Assembly: GCA_902805475.1 (NCBI GenBank)
Contig: CADCSX010000025.1
Span: forward strand, 558,001 to 622,000
Length of the DNA: 64,000 nucleotides
Reading direction: 5' to 3'
Origin: Entonaema liquescens
Lineage: Eukaryota > Ascomycota > Sordariomycetes > Xylariales > Xylariaceae
Shown here: positions 11,863 through 22,478 of the stretch, one piece after another
Layout of the letters: every line of letters begins with the position of its first letter
Position numbering within the stretch: the first letter of the stretch is position 1
Notes under the pieces: generated by a model
Told to the model about the DNA's origin: nothing
What the model saw: the letters and a program-made list of their open reading frames with translations, nothing else
Databases searched by the model: none
Made by a program: the position numbers and the translations under genes

Positions 11863-13101
11863 TCACATGACCCTGCAATTTGAAGCACTCGGTACTATGG
11901 ATGCATGGCTCCATTCTAGATGCTGTTGGAAAGCCGCAACGCTTTCGAACCCCCGACCCTGCGTGTACCGTATACGCTCCATGTCGTCATCGCCTTGTTC
12001 TTCGTAGTAGTACTCCTCGCAGTGCGGGCATAGGATGCGCGACTGCCACTCGCCTATTTCTGGCGGTACGTGATTTGCCACGGCCACGGGCGCGAAAACA
12101 ATCGTCTTCTGCTCGCCATTCGAAAGCGCGATACCACGGGCCTGCCAATTCGTGATAGCCGGATTGGCCTCACCATCACCGTTATAACTATTATTATTAT
12201 TATCTGGACTAGTACTAGTCGTAGGAGTATTGGTAACCCTCGTCGTACTACTCGTAGCGGGTGCGGGGAGATCGCTGCTGCTGCTGCTGCGCGGGGGAGG
12301 CTGAGTTATCCGGGTAGTGGGCACGGCGCGCAGGTCCTCCCAGACCAAGAAGCCGTCGCAGAAATCGCAGACGAATGCCACGTTTCTGTCGGCATAGCGT
12401 TCGAAGTGGCCCGTCTGGGCGCACGCCGCGCGCTCGTCCTCGACCCGGACGTCGCGCTCCTTCTGCACGCGGTATACCTGCAGGGCGCCGAGGCACCGCA
12501 CGCTCTCAGCCGACGTCTCGATCTGCTGCGCGCTGTAGATGCGTCTGGCGGCGCGGCACTGGGCGCGGTGCAGCTCGCGGCGGAGGAGGGTCGTTTCGTG
12601 GGCCCAAGACGGGTTGATGGGCCCGCCGTGGCGTACCCAGTCTTTGAAGGTCTGCGTGTGCAGCTCGAACCGCGTGCATAGGATACGGAGGTCTTCGAGG
12701 GTCTCGTCTGTTGGAGGCGCAAAATAGAATTAGGCTTATTAGGTCAACTTCTCTTTCAGGGAGCCAGCTATAGCGAGGGGTATTCTTCAGAAATAGGGAA
12801 CGGTATATACGTAGACCATTGCGTATAAAACATGTAACGGCCGTATGTATGGTGTATGGAAAGGGGATGTTTTGGTCAGCATACCTATACGGTCATTCTC
12901 ATAGTAAAACTTCCCGTTAACAAGATTAGGTAGTTCCTGGAAATCCTTCTTGGCTTCATCAAGAGTCTCCTCAAGCAGGCGTAGTTGCTCGAACTCGTCA
13001 GACCCCCAGGCGCGCTTGTCGGCGAACATCATGATACGTAGGCCATCGTTAAGCGAGTTCGCAATGACGGCCAGAAGCGAGCCAACGGTCTCGTGGCTCA
13101 T
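11863..13101 (-). CDS. Unrecognised fungal protein with putative zinc-binding cysteines
   Basis: Two exons, 13101-12885 and 12707-11863 (GTATGC...ACAG intron of 177 bases, phase G|AC), give 353 residues. I do not recognise the family. The N-terminal ~190 residues are helical and charged (SDEFEQLRLLEETLDEAKKD) and rich in Arg and Glu. A CDFC pair lies about 225 residues in. It is followed by a Ser/Thr/Pro/Asn-rich linker of roughly 50 residues, then a CPHC pair and a HLEWSH (H-x4-H) near the C-terminus. Two CxxC pairs plus a His pair suggest a zinc ribbon or treble-clef-like fold split by the linker. There is no signal peptide or membrane segment. The second exon is very GC-rich, which gives long but spurious open frames in the other registers. 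The function is unknown. Confidence 0.75.
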
Positions 13102-14212
13102 GTCCTACCTGAATGTGTACTCTCTCCTCCCAGAGCGGCGGAGAGGGTGGGTGTGTGAATTACCCGGCTAGTCGCCTTATGCTTTGTGTTCCTTGACGTG
13201 AACGCAATCCGATCTTGCACGCACACACACAGACACATATACACCTCGTCCCCTTCCTCCTCCGTCTTCTTCTAGAAAAAGTGGGTGGGATGAGAAGCTT
13301 AAAAGAAGATGCAAGGTAGCCCAGAAAATCGAGAAACCTCTTTAGTCTTCTATTTAGTCTCTTTTATTTTCCTTTTTTTTGCGGGACGTCGCGAAACGTC
13401 AAAACTTAAAAAAAGGGAGATAGTTCCAAGTTCTTCCCACCTACGTAAATGTCGTTTTAGTTAAAGCTCGGGAACACGGATTTGGGCCGGCAACTCGCAG
13501 CCGACTGCAAGGGACGGGGGGAGATAAGATACCGTTATCAAGGAGTTTAAGGAGTAGTAGCGTGTTTCTATTGCCTATAGAATGCCGCGGGCCGTTGTTT
13601 TAAATACTTTTCTTGTAAGTTGGGGGCAGAGCAGATGTAAAGGAAGAAAAGGAAAGGCGGTACGCCTTGTCGTCCCGAATTCTGTTACTTGTACAACGAG
13701 CATGGAACAGAAGCTCCAATAGCCTAGGTACCTACCTAGACATGACTAGACCTACATAAATGTACATGGTACTTAAGTATATTTCGTACATAAACTTCAA
13801 TTTAGTATAGATTTGGCCTAGCGTGGAATTGCTTGGATCGCTAAGTTAATTTCTAGCGATCAGTCGATATGCTACAGGAATATGCGTAGGGCTGATATAT
13901 GATTTATTACAAATTACATAATGCATGTGATTGGCGACAGTACGAATTTAGGATATCTCGCACCCCGGAATCTGCCCAATATATATGTGCATATCCAGAT
14001 GCATCATCATAGGGCATATAGTGCAATTACATGTAGACCACACTATTAACGTGTGCGACACAACATACTAAGTGTAACCAATTAGGGGCGGTTCTCTTTA
14101 GGATAACCATGTACGCTGCAGCATTCCGTTTCTATATGTCTAAATTAAACATGCATGACTTTGTATCCCAAAGACGCACGTAAACATGCTATCTTCCGAA
14201 ACCAGCATCTCT
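13102..14212. other. Intergenic region
   Basis: No gene is seen. It contains the promoter of the preceding minus-strand gene, with a CA-rich stretch near 13219-13245 and pyrimidine-rich runs at 13330-13380. A TAGGTACCTA palindrome lies at 13725-13734. The 3' flank of the CLPTM1 gene is AT-rich. Confidence 0.45.
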
Positions 14213-16375
14213 CTACTTCCTCTTTTTCGCCGCGCCAGTGTCCGCGCCACTGGCCTTTGCGGCACCCCCAACTGTTTCGGCAACGGCTTCAGGGTTGGGT
14301 AATGACTTGGGCTCAGCCTTAGGCTGCTCGGGCTCATCGTCACCGCCTTGACCGAACTCGTTGACCCGGCTGTAGTCAGTCCTGTACGCCCAGCGCTGGT
14401 ATAAGTAGATGAAAAAGATGATATCGTCCCGGAAGGTGGCGAGTCGATATAAGAACGGCATCTTGATGGTGAAGGCAAAAAGATCGTCGATGAAAGTGTT
14501 TAGGAACTTGTAAAGCATTGCCTTTCCCGGCATGTGGGCAACGCTCTTAAGTCGGTAGTTGATATAAAGCGAGGGTACCATCATCAAGAAACCGTATGCA
14601 TACACGGATCCTACCAGAGTCGTGAGGATGTATGAGTACCAAGACTTGTGAGATTCGTAAACCAGAGACCAAATGGCATAACCGATGAGCAGAGGAACCG
14701 CGGCGATATACATGTACTTGAATGCGATTTCATCATACTCCTTCGTCTTTTCTTCTGTCTCACTAAGCTTATATTTGTCTTCGAACGCAATCCGATAAGG
14801 TATCAATGATCCCGGTGGAGCTGGTCGCACTCGTACATCGACAACAGTAGTGATCTTCCAGAATTCGATGAATATACCAATACCTTGAGTGGCAAGGATC
14901 ATCCAACTAGTATTCTGGGAATTGTCGATTAGGTATAGGAAGATGACCGTTTGCATAAAAACGTTGGCCAAAATCGAGCGAACTGAAATGCCGACATTGT
15001 CCTTCTTCTTGCGATAATGGGCGATATCGGATCCGAAGGCGAGCATCTCAAGAAAGAGATGGGCAATGCTCACTACTGCTGTTACACCGATGAGGTAGGG
15101 GTTCGTGTCCAAGAACATCTCCTTGATCATCTCGATCTCGCTTCCGTCGCCGCCGCCTGGCATAGGCGCACCATACGCAGCTTGGAGTTGCTGCTGTTTA
15201 GAGTTGAAATCCATCGTGGCCATGATGTTGAAAAATAAGCCCCTGAGGTTACCTAAGTCAAAACGTATAGGTAGTGTCTCGACCGTTTCATTGAGAAGTA
15301 TCATATGACTCTTAAGTTGCCAGAAAGTATTGACGTATAAAATGGGATCTACAACTGATGTTAGCCTTTAATTTTTCGCCTGTGCCAAATCATTAGAGAT
15401 ACAGGGGCAACATACAATACCAGGAGTTCTGTCCGGAACCATCGCGAGCACCCGTAGGCTATAGAATATTAGCATTAACATGGCCGCTTAGGTTTAATGA
15501 AGTTAGGGTCTTACCTCTACATGTACGAATTGTCTGACAGCCGGCTGCAGTTGGGGATAGGTCAAGACACCCATACCAGTAACAAACGATAAGCTAGTAT
15601 TGGGATGGTAGTAATTTGCAATGATCGGTCCAGAGATTTGTTCTTCAGGTTCTTCCACGACGTCCTCAGCTTCGGGGCGTCCCTCCAACAAGTTGCGGGT
15701 CTTTGCTTCTTTCTTCTTTGGAATATATTGAGTCATGGGGTACACGAAATGCAAGGCTTTCGCGGTATCGAAACCCGGCTCTTTAGGGTCGAGATTGGCT
15801 CCCGTCAATCCAATATAGAAGTGTCCCCAGAGCGTCCCATTCTTCTGAACAGCCGGAGGCACATGGAAATTACCTTCGGCAACTCGGGTGTCACTTGAGT
15901 TGCTCAGCTTGAACTTCTTCTCGCTAAGGACTATGTATTCCTCTGGCACATCGGAGATCTTGGTAGGCATAAAGGACGGTGAGAGGGTAACAACAATATC
16001 GACGGAGCTATCATCGGGCCAGATAGGCGCAAGCCTCTGTGGAATAGGGTTCCAAACGGCGCCTTCGTCGAGAGTTTTCGGGCGAAGCTGGTAGGCAGGT
16101 ATATCACCAGTATTTGCGGGAACCTGTACAGTATTGCCAGAGGCATCCTTAACAGTATCCGTTTGAGTCTTGTTGCCGCCACCTGTCAACTGCCTCATCA
16201 ACAATTGCATACCAATCCATATTGCTAAACCTTGAACGATCTTCCCAACTATCGACTAATAAAAAGTGATGTTAGCTTCGGTTTCAACTCGGTATTAAAA
16301 CAAGGCTGTGACGCGATTACTTACGCCTTGCCCTTCACGAGCATCCCCAGCGGGAGCGGCGTTCGCTTCAGGCAT
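14213..16375 (-). CDS. CLPTM1-family multipass membrane protein
   Basis: There are four exons: 16375-16325, 16255-15515, 15458-15416 and 15348-14213. Together they give 656 residues starting MPEANAAPAGDAREGQG. The 43-base exon 3 encodes PTGARDGSGQNSWY, a conserved block of the family, and rejoins through Y|PILYVNTFW. A luminal beta-rich N-terminal region contains N-glycosylation sequons (NSS, NGT, NTS). It is followed by five to six hydrophobic segments, including LIGVTAVVSIAHLFLEMLAF and YIAAVPLLIGYAIWSLVY. The tail is charged and Ala/Lys-rich and ends AAKKRK. Human CLPTM1 and CLPTM1L are ER/plasma-membrane proteins, and CLPTM1L has been described as a lipid scramblase. An equivalent activity here is inference only. 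The C-terminal KKRK could act as a dilysine-type ER signal, although its spacing is not the classic KKxx. Confidence 0.92.
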
Positions 16376-17702
16376 CTCAATTATGATGCCCAGCCGGTAA
16401 TACACACTTAACAAATATGCGGCAGTAGTTGTATAATATGGATGCGACCCTGATGACGCTTAGTTGGGATCGCAATGAGTTAGGCAGAGGTTGAATGCCT
16501 CTGTAGAACGTCGTCAGGAAGAAAAAAAGAAAAGTGTACACACTTCTGATAAGACGTGTGTAGTTGGAGGTATCGCAATCCTGGTCGATTAGGTTCTAGC
16601 CAGCTCTGGTTGGCCTGGACCCCTCCGACAGCGGTAAGATCGGCGAATCACAAGCCGATGATGGTGCACGACATAAGCCTGTACCTAGAAAAAAGAAAAA
16701 CCAACAGGAACAGCAGGAACAACAGGACCCTTTAGACTTCCGCAAGCTTCAGTCACCACTTCCATGAGTTTTAATTGGTACTTGGGTACTACCTATGCAT
16801 ACCGAAGGTACCTGTAAACCTACGCTGACTTGTCAAGTGTGACATTGCCTTACTTTCGCAGCTACGTAAGCCATTTTCATGTCAGCTGGCAAGGAAGTGA
16901 CCAATGACTCGAGGCTTGGGTGTACAACACCCAAAGCAGTCCAAGACGCGCCTAAGACATTTTTTCTTCACTTCTCACTCATACATATGCCATATATACA
17001 TAATACATATAATGTAGCAACACAATGGCCCATTTTATAATTGGCCCCGGCAAATGAAGATATCTTACTTGTTACTTCATACAGCCTACAGCTCAACCCC
17101 CTGTTGGCAGACTGACAGGTTGCTGGCCATGTTGCCATGCCACCAAAAATTCATTATTGTCGACTAATAAGCTACGTCATTGGTGAGATGAACTCTAGTG
17201 ACTCGAGCCTAGCAAGAGAGAGATAAAAAATATTGGTAACCAAAATGGGGTTCATTAACTTCAAAGCCCAAGTCCCACCTTGACTTTGATTCAGATGCCG
17301 CTTCCCGCCACACACAAACACCTCTTCTTCATTGCGCTTCTATACTTTGCTATCGTTGTTTGCGAGGTTTGATTTGTGCTAGTGACTCGACATCTTACAT
17401 TCCTCCCGAAACAGCACTCGCCTCTTCGTGCCCAGCTTCTCTCTCTAGCTTTTCCCACGTATCATACATAAAACCTTTGCTTCCGCCCATCATTCCTGGT
17501 AGTTCGAGTTTGTTCCGCTTTATGCCCAACTCTTCGCTTTTCTTCTCTTCTTGGTAGCCGACTCTAAGGAACACTTTTCTTTGCCTAGGATACCTTTTAA
17601 TATATAGCCCAACTCACTTTTTACATTTTCACATTCCAACGTCTTAGCTACCTATACCGGTAGACCCCCACCCTAGTCAGACATTTCGAGGTTTGTAATA
17701 CG
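16376..17702. other. Divergent intergenic region between the CLPTM1 and LOG genes
   Basis: No convincing gene is seen; the open frame 17360-17557 is Ser/Pro-rich and has no family resemblance. The last 350 bases before 17703 are pyrimidine-rich (many CTT/TTC runs), as expected for a fungal promoter and leader. Confidence 0.45.
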
Positions 17703-18477
17703 ATGACGTCCGGTCCGAATTCCAACGCCACCCCGCGGCCGGCTAAGATCTGCGTCTACTGCGGCTCATCGCCCGGGAACAGTCCGACTTATGCTAAAGC
17801 AGCTCAAGAACTGGGCAGGCTAATGGCAGAGAACAACATCTCTTTAGGTATACTCTTTGTCGCCTCGCTCGCTCTTTATTTCGGCATAGAAAACATTATT
17901 TTTTTGAGCGTAACTAATTTTTATATTTCTAGTATACGGAGGTGGCACAGTAGGGTTGATGGGAGAAGTAGCCAAAACGATAGTTTCTATAGCAGGTCCC
18001 GACGCCGTCCACGGTATTATCCCAGAAGCGTTAGTCAAGTGGGAGCGAGATGCTACGTATTCGACAAGTAAGGATGCCAACGGCTATCACGTTCCAGAAG
18101 AGCAAATCTACGGCCGGACAACTGTTGTTAAAGACATGCATACACGAAAACACATGATGGCGAAGGAAGTAATCGAAGGAGGGCCAGGGAGCGGCTTCAT
18201 TGCGCTCCCTGGTGGTTACGGTACGATGGAAGAGCTGCTTGAGACGGCCACATGGAACCAACTGGGTATCCATGACAAGGGCGTCTGCTTACTGAATATA
18301 AACGGGTTTTACGACGGCTTGACGCAATGGATCAAGACGGCTGTTAGCGAAGGCTTCGTTAAGGGGGGTAATGCAGACATTTTGGTTACGGCAAATGATG
18401 CCGAAGGTGCGCTCAAGGCCTTACGGGAATACAAGGTCTCAGACGCGCGTTATGGCTTAGATTGGGGAAGCGAATGA
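17703..18477 (+). CDS. LOG-family phosphoribohydrolase (cytokinin riboside monophosphate type)
   Basis: Two exons, 17703-17847 and 17933-18477 (GTATAC...CTAG intron), give 229 residues. The join reads SLG|VYGGGTVGLMG and restores the first nucleotide-binding loop. KICVYCGSSPG opens the Rossmann fold. The family signature PGGYGTMEE is complete, and an Arg/Lys pair (TRKHMM) precedes it. LOG enzymes cleave cytokinin riboside 5'-monophosphate, or other nucleotide monophosphates, to free base and ribose 5-phosphate. They were long misannotated as lysine decarboxylases. In fungi they can contribute to cytokinin production, but no isopentenyltransferase lies nearby, so a general nucleotide-salvage role is equally possible. 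The ATG at 17703 is the first in frame and follows a pyrimidine-rich leader. Confidence 0.93.
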
Positions 18478-19446
18478 AGGGGCCATTGCATTAGAAACAT
18501 CACCAAAGCCATACCTTGATATTTAGCGCAGAATTTACCGAATATCTGTTAAGATAGCTCCACCAATTCCACGCAATGCGAAACTGGTGTATCCGATCCC
18601 GTGTAACCTTGGACAAGACTTGCGATGTCAGGCTGCTCGGCTTTCAATATCGGATTCGAGTCTATAGGAATTGCGAGTCAAGTGATAGATCATATTATCG
18701 TAAACGCTACAAGCATCGAATTATTCTTGTGGTTTAAATTTCCCTATGTTGGACATATATGCATCATGCTCATTTCGTCTTCGGCTTGTGGACTTTAGAA
18801 AAAAAAAAAATAAGAATTCGCCTCTAGGATAATTTGGTGATTATCGAGTCACGATTGGTTCCGGATTGAGCCCCGTCCTTACTACCGGATAGTTGAAATA
18901 GTAAAAGGATTAAAACAATTTTTATCTCTCTATGTAAAATAGTATAACCGAGACGATTACTAGTAGACGCACATAAAATTGAGGCTTTTTAGACTTAAAT
19001 GATGTTCTGGCAATGGGAAAATACCAATATGAAAATAAGAAATCGCGGCGGTTCCGGAGGCTCGGTTCAAGCCGCTTCTTCTCGGTCTACCATCCGTCAT
19101 TCTCGCCCCTTTTTTAAAAGAGACTAAAGGGTACTCCGTACCGAGTACTAAATGTTAGCCGCTCTATGTTAGGGCCTATGTTAGTGCTGTCAGCTGCAAA
19201 CAAACGGTGCATACGCCTTCCCTTAAATCCCTTAAATCCCTTAAGAAAATTCTTCTAAGTCAGGCTTACTTATTCATACTAGCTCACCTACATAATTTAG
19301 GTCAATATTTCTCAGCTATTCTTGGCGAATAAGATAAGTAGCTCTACAAATCTGGGGTTATATACCCTTACATACGTGTAATCGTGGTGTTAAAAGACCA
19401 TCATGTACAACCAAGCCGAGGTTGGCATATTCTCACAGGCACCAAT
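18478..19446. other. Intergenic region
   Basis: No gene is seen. A CCCTTAAAT tandem repeat lies at 19220-19244, and an A-run at 18799-18810. It probably contains the 3' UTR of the LOG gene and the promoter of the aminodeoxychorismate synthase gene. Confidence 0.45.
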
Positions 19447-21989
19447 ATGAATAACCCGAGGATTCTCTTCATTGACGCTTATGATTCTTTTAGTAACAAT
19501 ATCGTTTCTCTTTTGACAACGACATTGCATGCTCATGTTGATATCTTACCCATTGATCCTCCTGAGCTTTGCCCGCATGCGCCGAACTTTGCGAGGGAGT
19601 TGACCGATCTACTGCGTCGCTATGATGCTGTTGTCTGCGGTCCGGGGCCCGGATCGCCTGACTTACCTCAGGATGTGGGGCTGATGAAGTACATATGGGA
19701 TCTCGAACCAGCGCATCTAGTCCCGGTTCTCGGAATATGTTTGGGTTTCCAAAGCCTGGTTGTCAGTTGTGGCGGTATTGTGAAGAAGCTTCAAACCGGC
19801 CTTCATGGTATGATTCGGGAAATCGATCATGCTGCTGAACAACCCAGCTTACACGACGGAATATCTTTCACGGTGTCCCACCTTTTAAAGCAACATTATA
19901 CCATAGCCTCTGCGCGGATATCGGACAAGACTCGATATCTGCGGACAATTGGACGGCGTCTAAATGGGATTCACCTGCACATTTGCCGAACATTGTTCCC
20001 TTGGCCTGGGTGTATGAAAACCGGGGTGGCTATATAGAGCGAATCCTTATGGGTATGAGACACAGGAACAGACCATTTTGGGCCTTGCAATATCACCCCG
20101 AGTCAATATGTACAGAACCAACAGGGCATCAAGTAATCGAGAACTGGTTCAGCGAAGCTATACGATGGAATTGTGCGAACAACCGCATTACGGACCCCAA
20201 CCCTGTTACACTCGGTTCTATCAGTAGACTGCCAAAATCCAGTATACACGGTGCCAAGGACAGTCTGAATTCCAATGGGAACGGTGGAAATAATAGCACA
20301 TCATGGGTGGATGGCGGCAGCGAGTTGGTTTCCTTGGGAATAAATCACCACTATAGTTCGAGAACTATAAAACTCCCGATTCACATTGAAGCCCCGGACA
20401 TCGTTGAGATACTACAGGGTAATAAGAGGGATTTCATCATCCTCGACTCTGCAAGCGCCAAAGCAAATAGAATTGGGGCTGATGTGCGAGGACGTTACAG
20501 TATTATTGCCCTAGATGTCGATGAGACCTTGAAACTGGAATACAGGACAGGAGATAAGCATGCTACGGTACGCTACTCGTATCCTCAATACCCTCCCTCA
20601 CAAGGAGCCTACGAAACAATTCATTTCAGCCCTGGACAAACCATATGGCAACTATTAGCTGAATTTTGGACCAAGCGTAGAGTGATACCGGAGGAGCATT
20701 CGGCGCCTTTCTTGGGGGGTTTTATGGGCTATACTACTTACGAGTTTGGATTGGAAGGCATTGATGTTACAGCTCACGAAGAGAGACGTCACCACAACAG
20801 ACCGGATCTTTGCTTCGCTTGGGTTACCAAAAGTATTGTAATAGATCACACAAAAGGGACCTTGCGCATTCAACAATTATCGCCCAAAGGGTCGAACGGA
20901 AATAGCTGGGCGGAATCTATTATTGAAAAACTCTCAACATCACCCATCTGGTCAGATGGGCTTCGCGCAGACTTTAACAAGCGTACACAATTCAGCCAAC
21001 TCACGCCGCCATCGACGCCAGATTCCATATTTGCGAAGTCGCAGATACAAGTGCCGGGCGCGGAGGAATATGAGTCAAAAGTTCGACAATGTCAGGATTT
21101 CATCGCATCGGGAGACTCTTATGAACTGTGCTTAACCGATCAGACGCATATCACGCGACCGAAAATTTCCTCAGCGATGGAATCTTGTCGCCTCATGCCT
21201 CTTGAGCCCGGCAAATCACCCCAGACCTCGTGGCAGCTATACCGCTCTCTACGGTCGCGCCAACCCGCACCCTTCGGTTCATACATCCGACTCGGCGGCG
21301 CAACGCTAATCAGCAGCTCGCCGGAGCGGTTTCTCGAGTTTAGCGCCGACGGTCTATGTTCGATGCGTCCAATGAAAGGCACAGTGCGTAAGTCGAGCGC
21401 CGTCTCGACCCTCGCACAAGCTGAGGCCATCCTACACGTACCCAAGGAAGAAGCCGAGAACCTCATGATTGTCGATCTCGTAAGGCACGACTTGCACGGG
21501 GTATGCGGCCCCGGCCGCGTCGCCGTCCCCAAACTCAACATCGTCGAGGAGTACGCGAGCGTGTTCCAAATGATCAGCGTCGTCGAAGGCAGACTTCCCG
21601 ATACAAATAACGACGGCGGCGTAGTAGTAACAGGCCTCGACGTCCTGGCTGCTAGCTTGCCCCCCGGAAGCATGACCGGCGCCCCCAAGAAGCGCAGCTG
21701 CGAGATCCTCCAGGACATCGAGGGCCGCCGCGAGCGCAGCTTGTACTCGGGCGTCGTCGGGTATATGGATGCCGCGGGGCGCGGCGACTGGAGCGTTACG
21801 ATCCGGAGCTTGTTCCGCTGGGACGACGAGACGCGGGCAGGGCAGGGCCAGGGTCAAGGCCAGGAGCTCGAGGTCTGGCATATCGGTGCCGGGGGCGCGG
21901 TCACTGCGTTGAGTACGGCCGAGGGCGAGCGCGACGAGATGTTTACGAAGCTTAAGGGGCCGTTGGGGGTGTTTGATGATGAGGCGTGA
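19447..21989 (+). CDS. Aminodeoxychorismate synthase (PabA-PabB fusion), apparent frameshift
   Basis: This enzyme makes 4-amino-4-deoxychorismate from chorismate and glutamine, the first step of p-aminobenzoate and folate synthesis. The glutaminase part begins at ATG 19447 (NNPRILFIDAYDSFSNNIV) and has the oxyanion motif PGPGSPD and the nucleophile loop GICLGF (Cys98). The remaining triad members sit in QYHPES. The synthase part has SSSPERFLEF, RPMKGTVRK (with the Lys typical of PabB), LMIVDLVRHDL and PGSMTGAPKK. Conserved sequence changes frame near 19858. Upstream text runs to PSLHDG in one frame. Downstream text, from IFHGVPPFKATLYHSLC, runs in the frame one base back. The new frame has a stop at 19836-19838 and the old frame stops at 20035-20037, so the break lies between about 19839 and 19870. 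No plausible GT...AG intron repairs it. If it is mended, the product is about 847 residues. Confidence 0.88.
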
Positions 21990-22478
21990 TGGGGATAAGA
22001 AATCCGCGGACGAAGGATATATTTGCTTTACTACCTATATATCTGTCATATCGGGCGTATCTGGGTATCTGGGTAGGTGGGTGGGTGGATGGGTATATAT
22101 CATGATTAAGAGAGCCCCTTTTGAAATGGGTTAGATGACTCAACGATGCATTAGAGGAACGAGAAAAAGAAAGGATACAGGACGGGGAGTATCGCGGCTC
22201 ATTCATCATAGAGTTCGCTTATTAGATAAGATGGGATGGGATGGGATAGGATAGGATACCATATATAGCAGAAAGACAAAAACCACTCGTATTATATTTC
22301 AAAAGCTCATTTTGCGTTTTTGAAGAATCATTGGCATCACATATCGTTCATCTTAATAGTCATTGGCATTTCATCCAGGCGTTACGGCGTATTTATTCCC
22401 CCCCTTCTTTCCCAGCGTAAATTCATTCCACGCGCGCCTATCGCGTTCTATGTGGAGAAAAGTCTCGCAGATACAGCT
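21990..22478. other. Convergent intergenic region with short repeats
   Basis: These are the 3' flanks of the aminodeoxychorismate synthase and glucosidase I genes. It holds GGTATCTG/GGTGGGTG-type repeats at 22061-22095 and a GATGG/GATAG repeat at 22229-22258. No gene is seen. Confidence 0.6.

Noticed and set aside
12070..12727. Long Arg/Ala-rich open frames on the plus strand and in other minus-strand registers
   Set aside because: GC-rich shadows of the second exon of the 11863-13101 gene.
19801..19848. A 40-base intron (GTATGA...CCCAG, 19808-19847) to repair the aminodeoxychorismate synthase frame
   Set aside because: It would remove the conserved GMIREIDH segment, leads to the wrong frame and lacks a proper branch site.
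21140..21881. Two antisense open frames of 149-192 codons
   Set aside because: They lie entirely within the conserved synthase domain of aminodeoxychorismate synthase.
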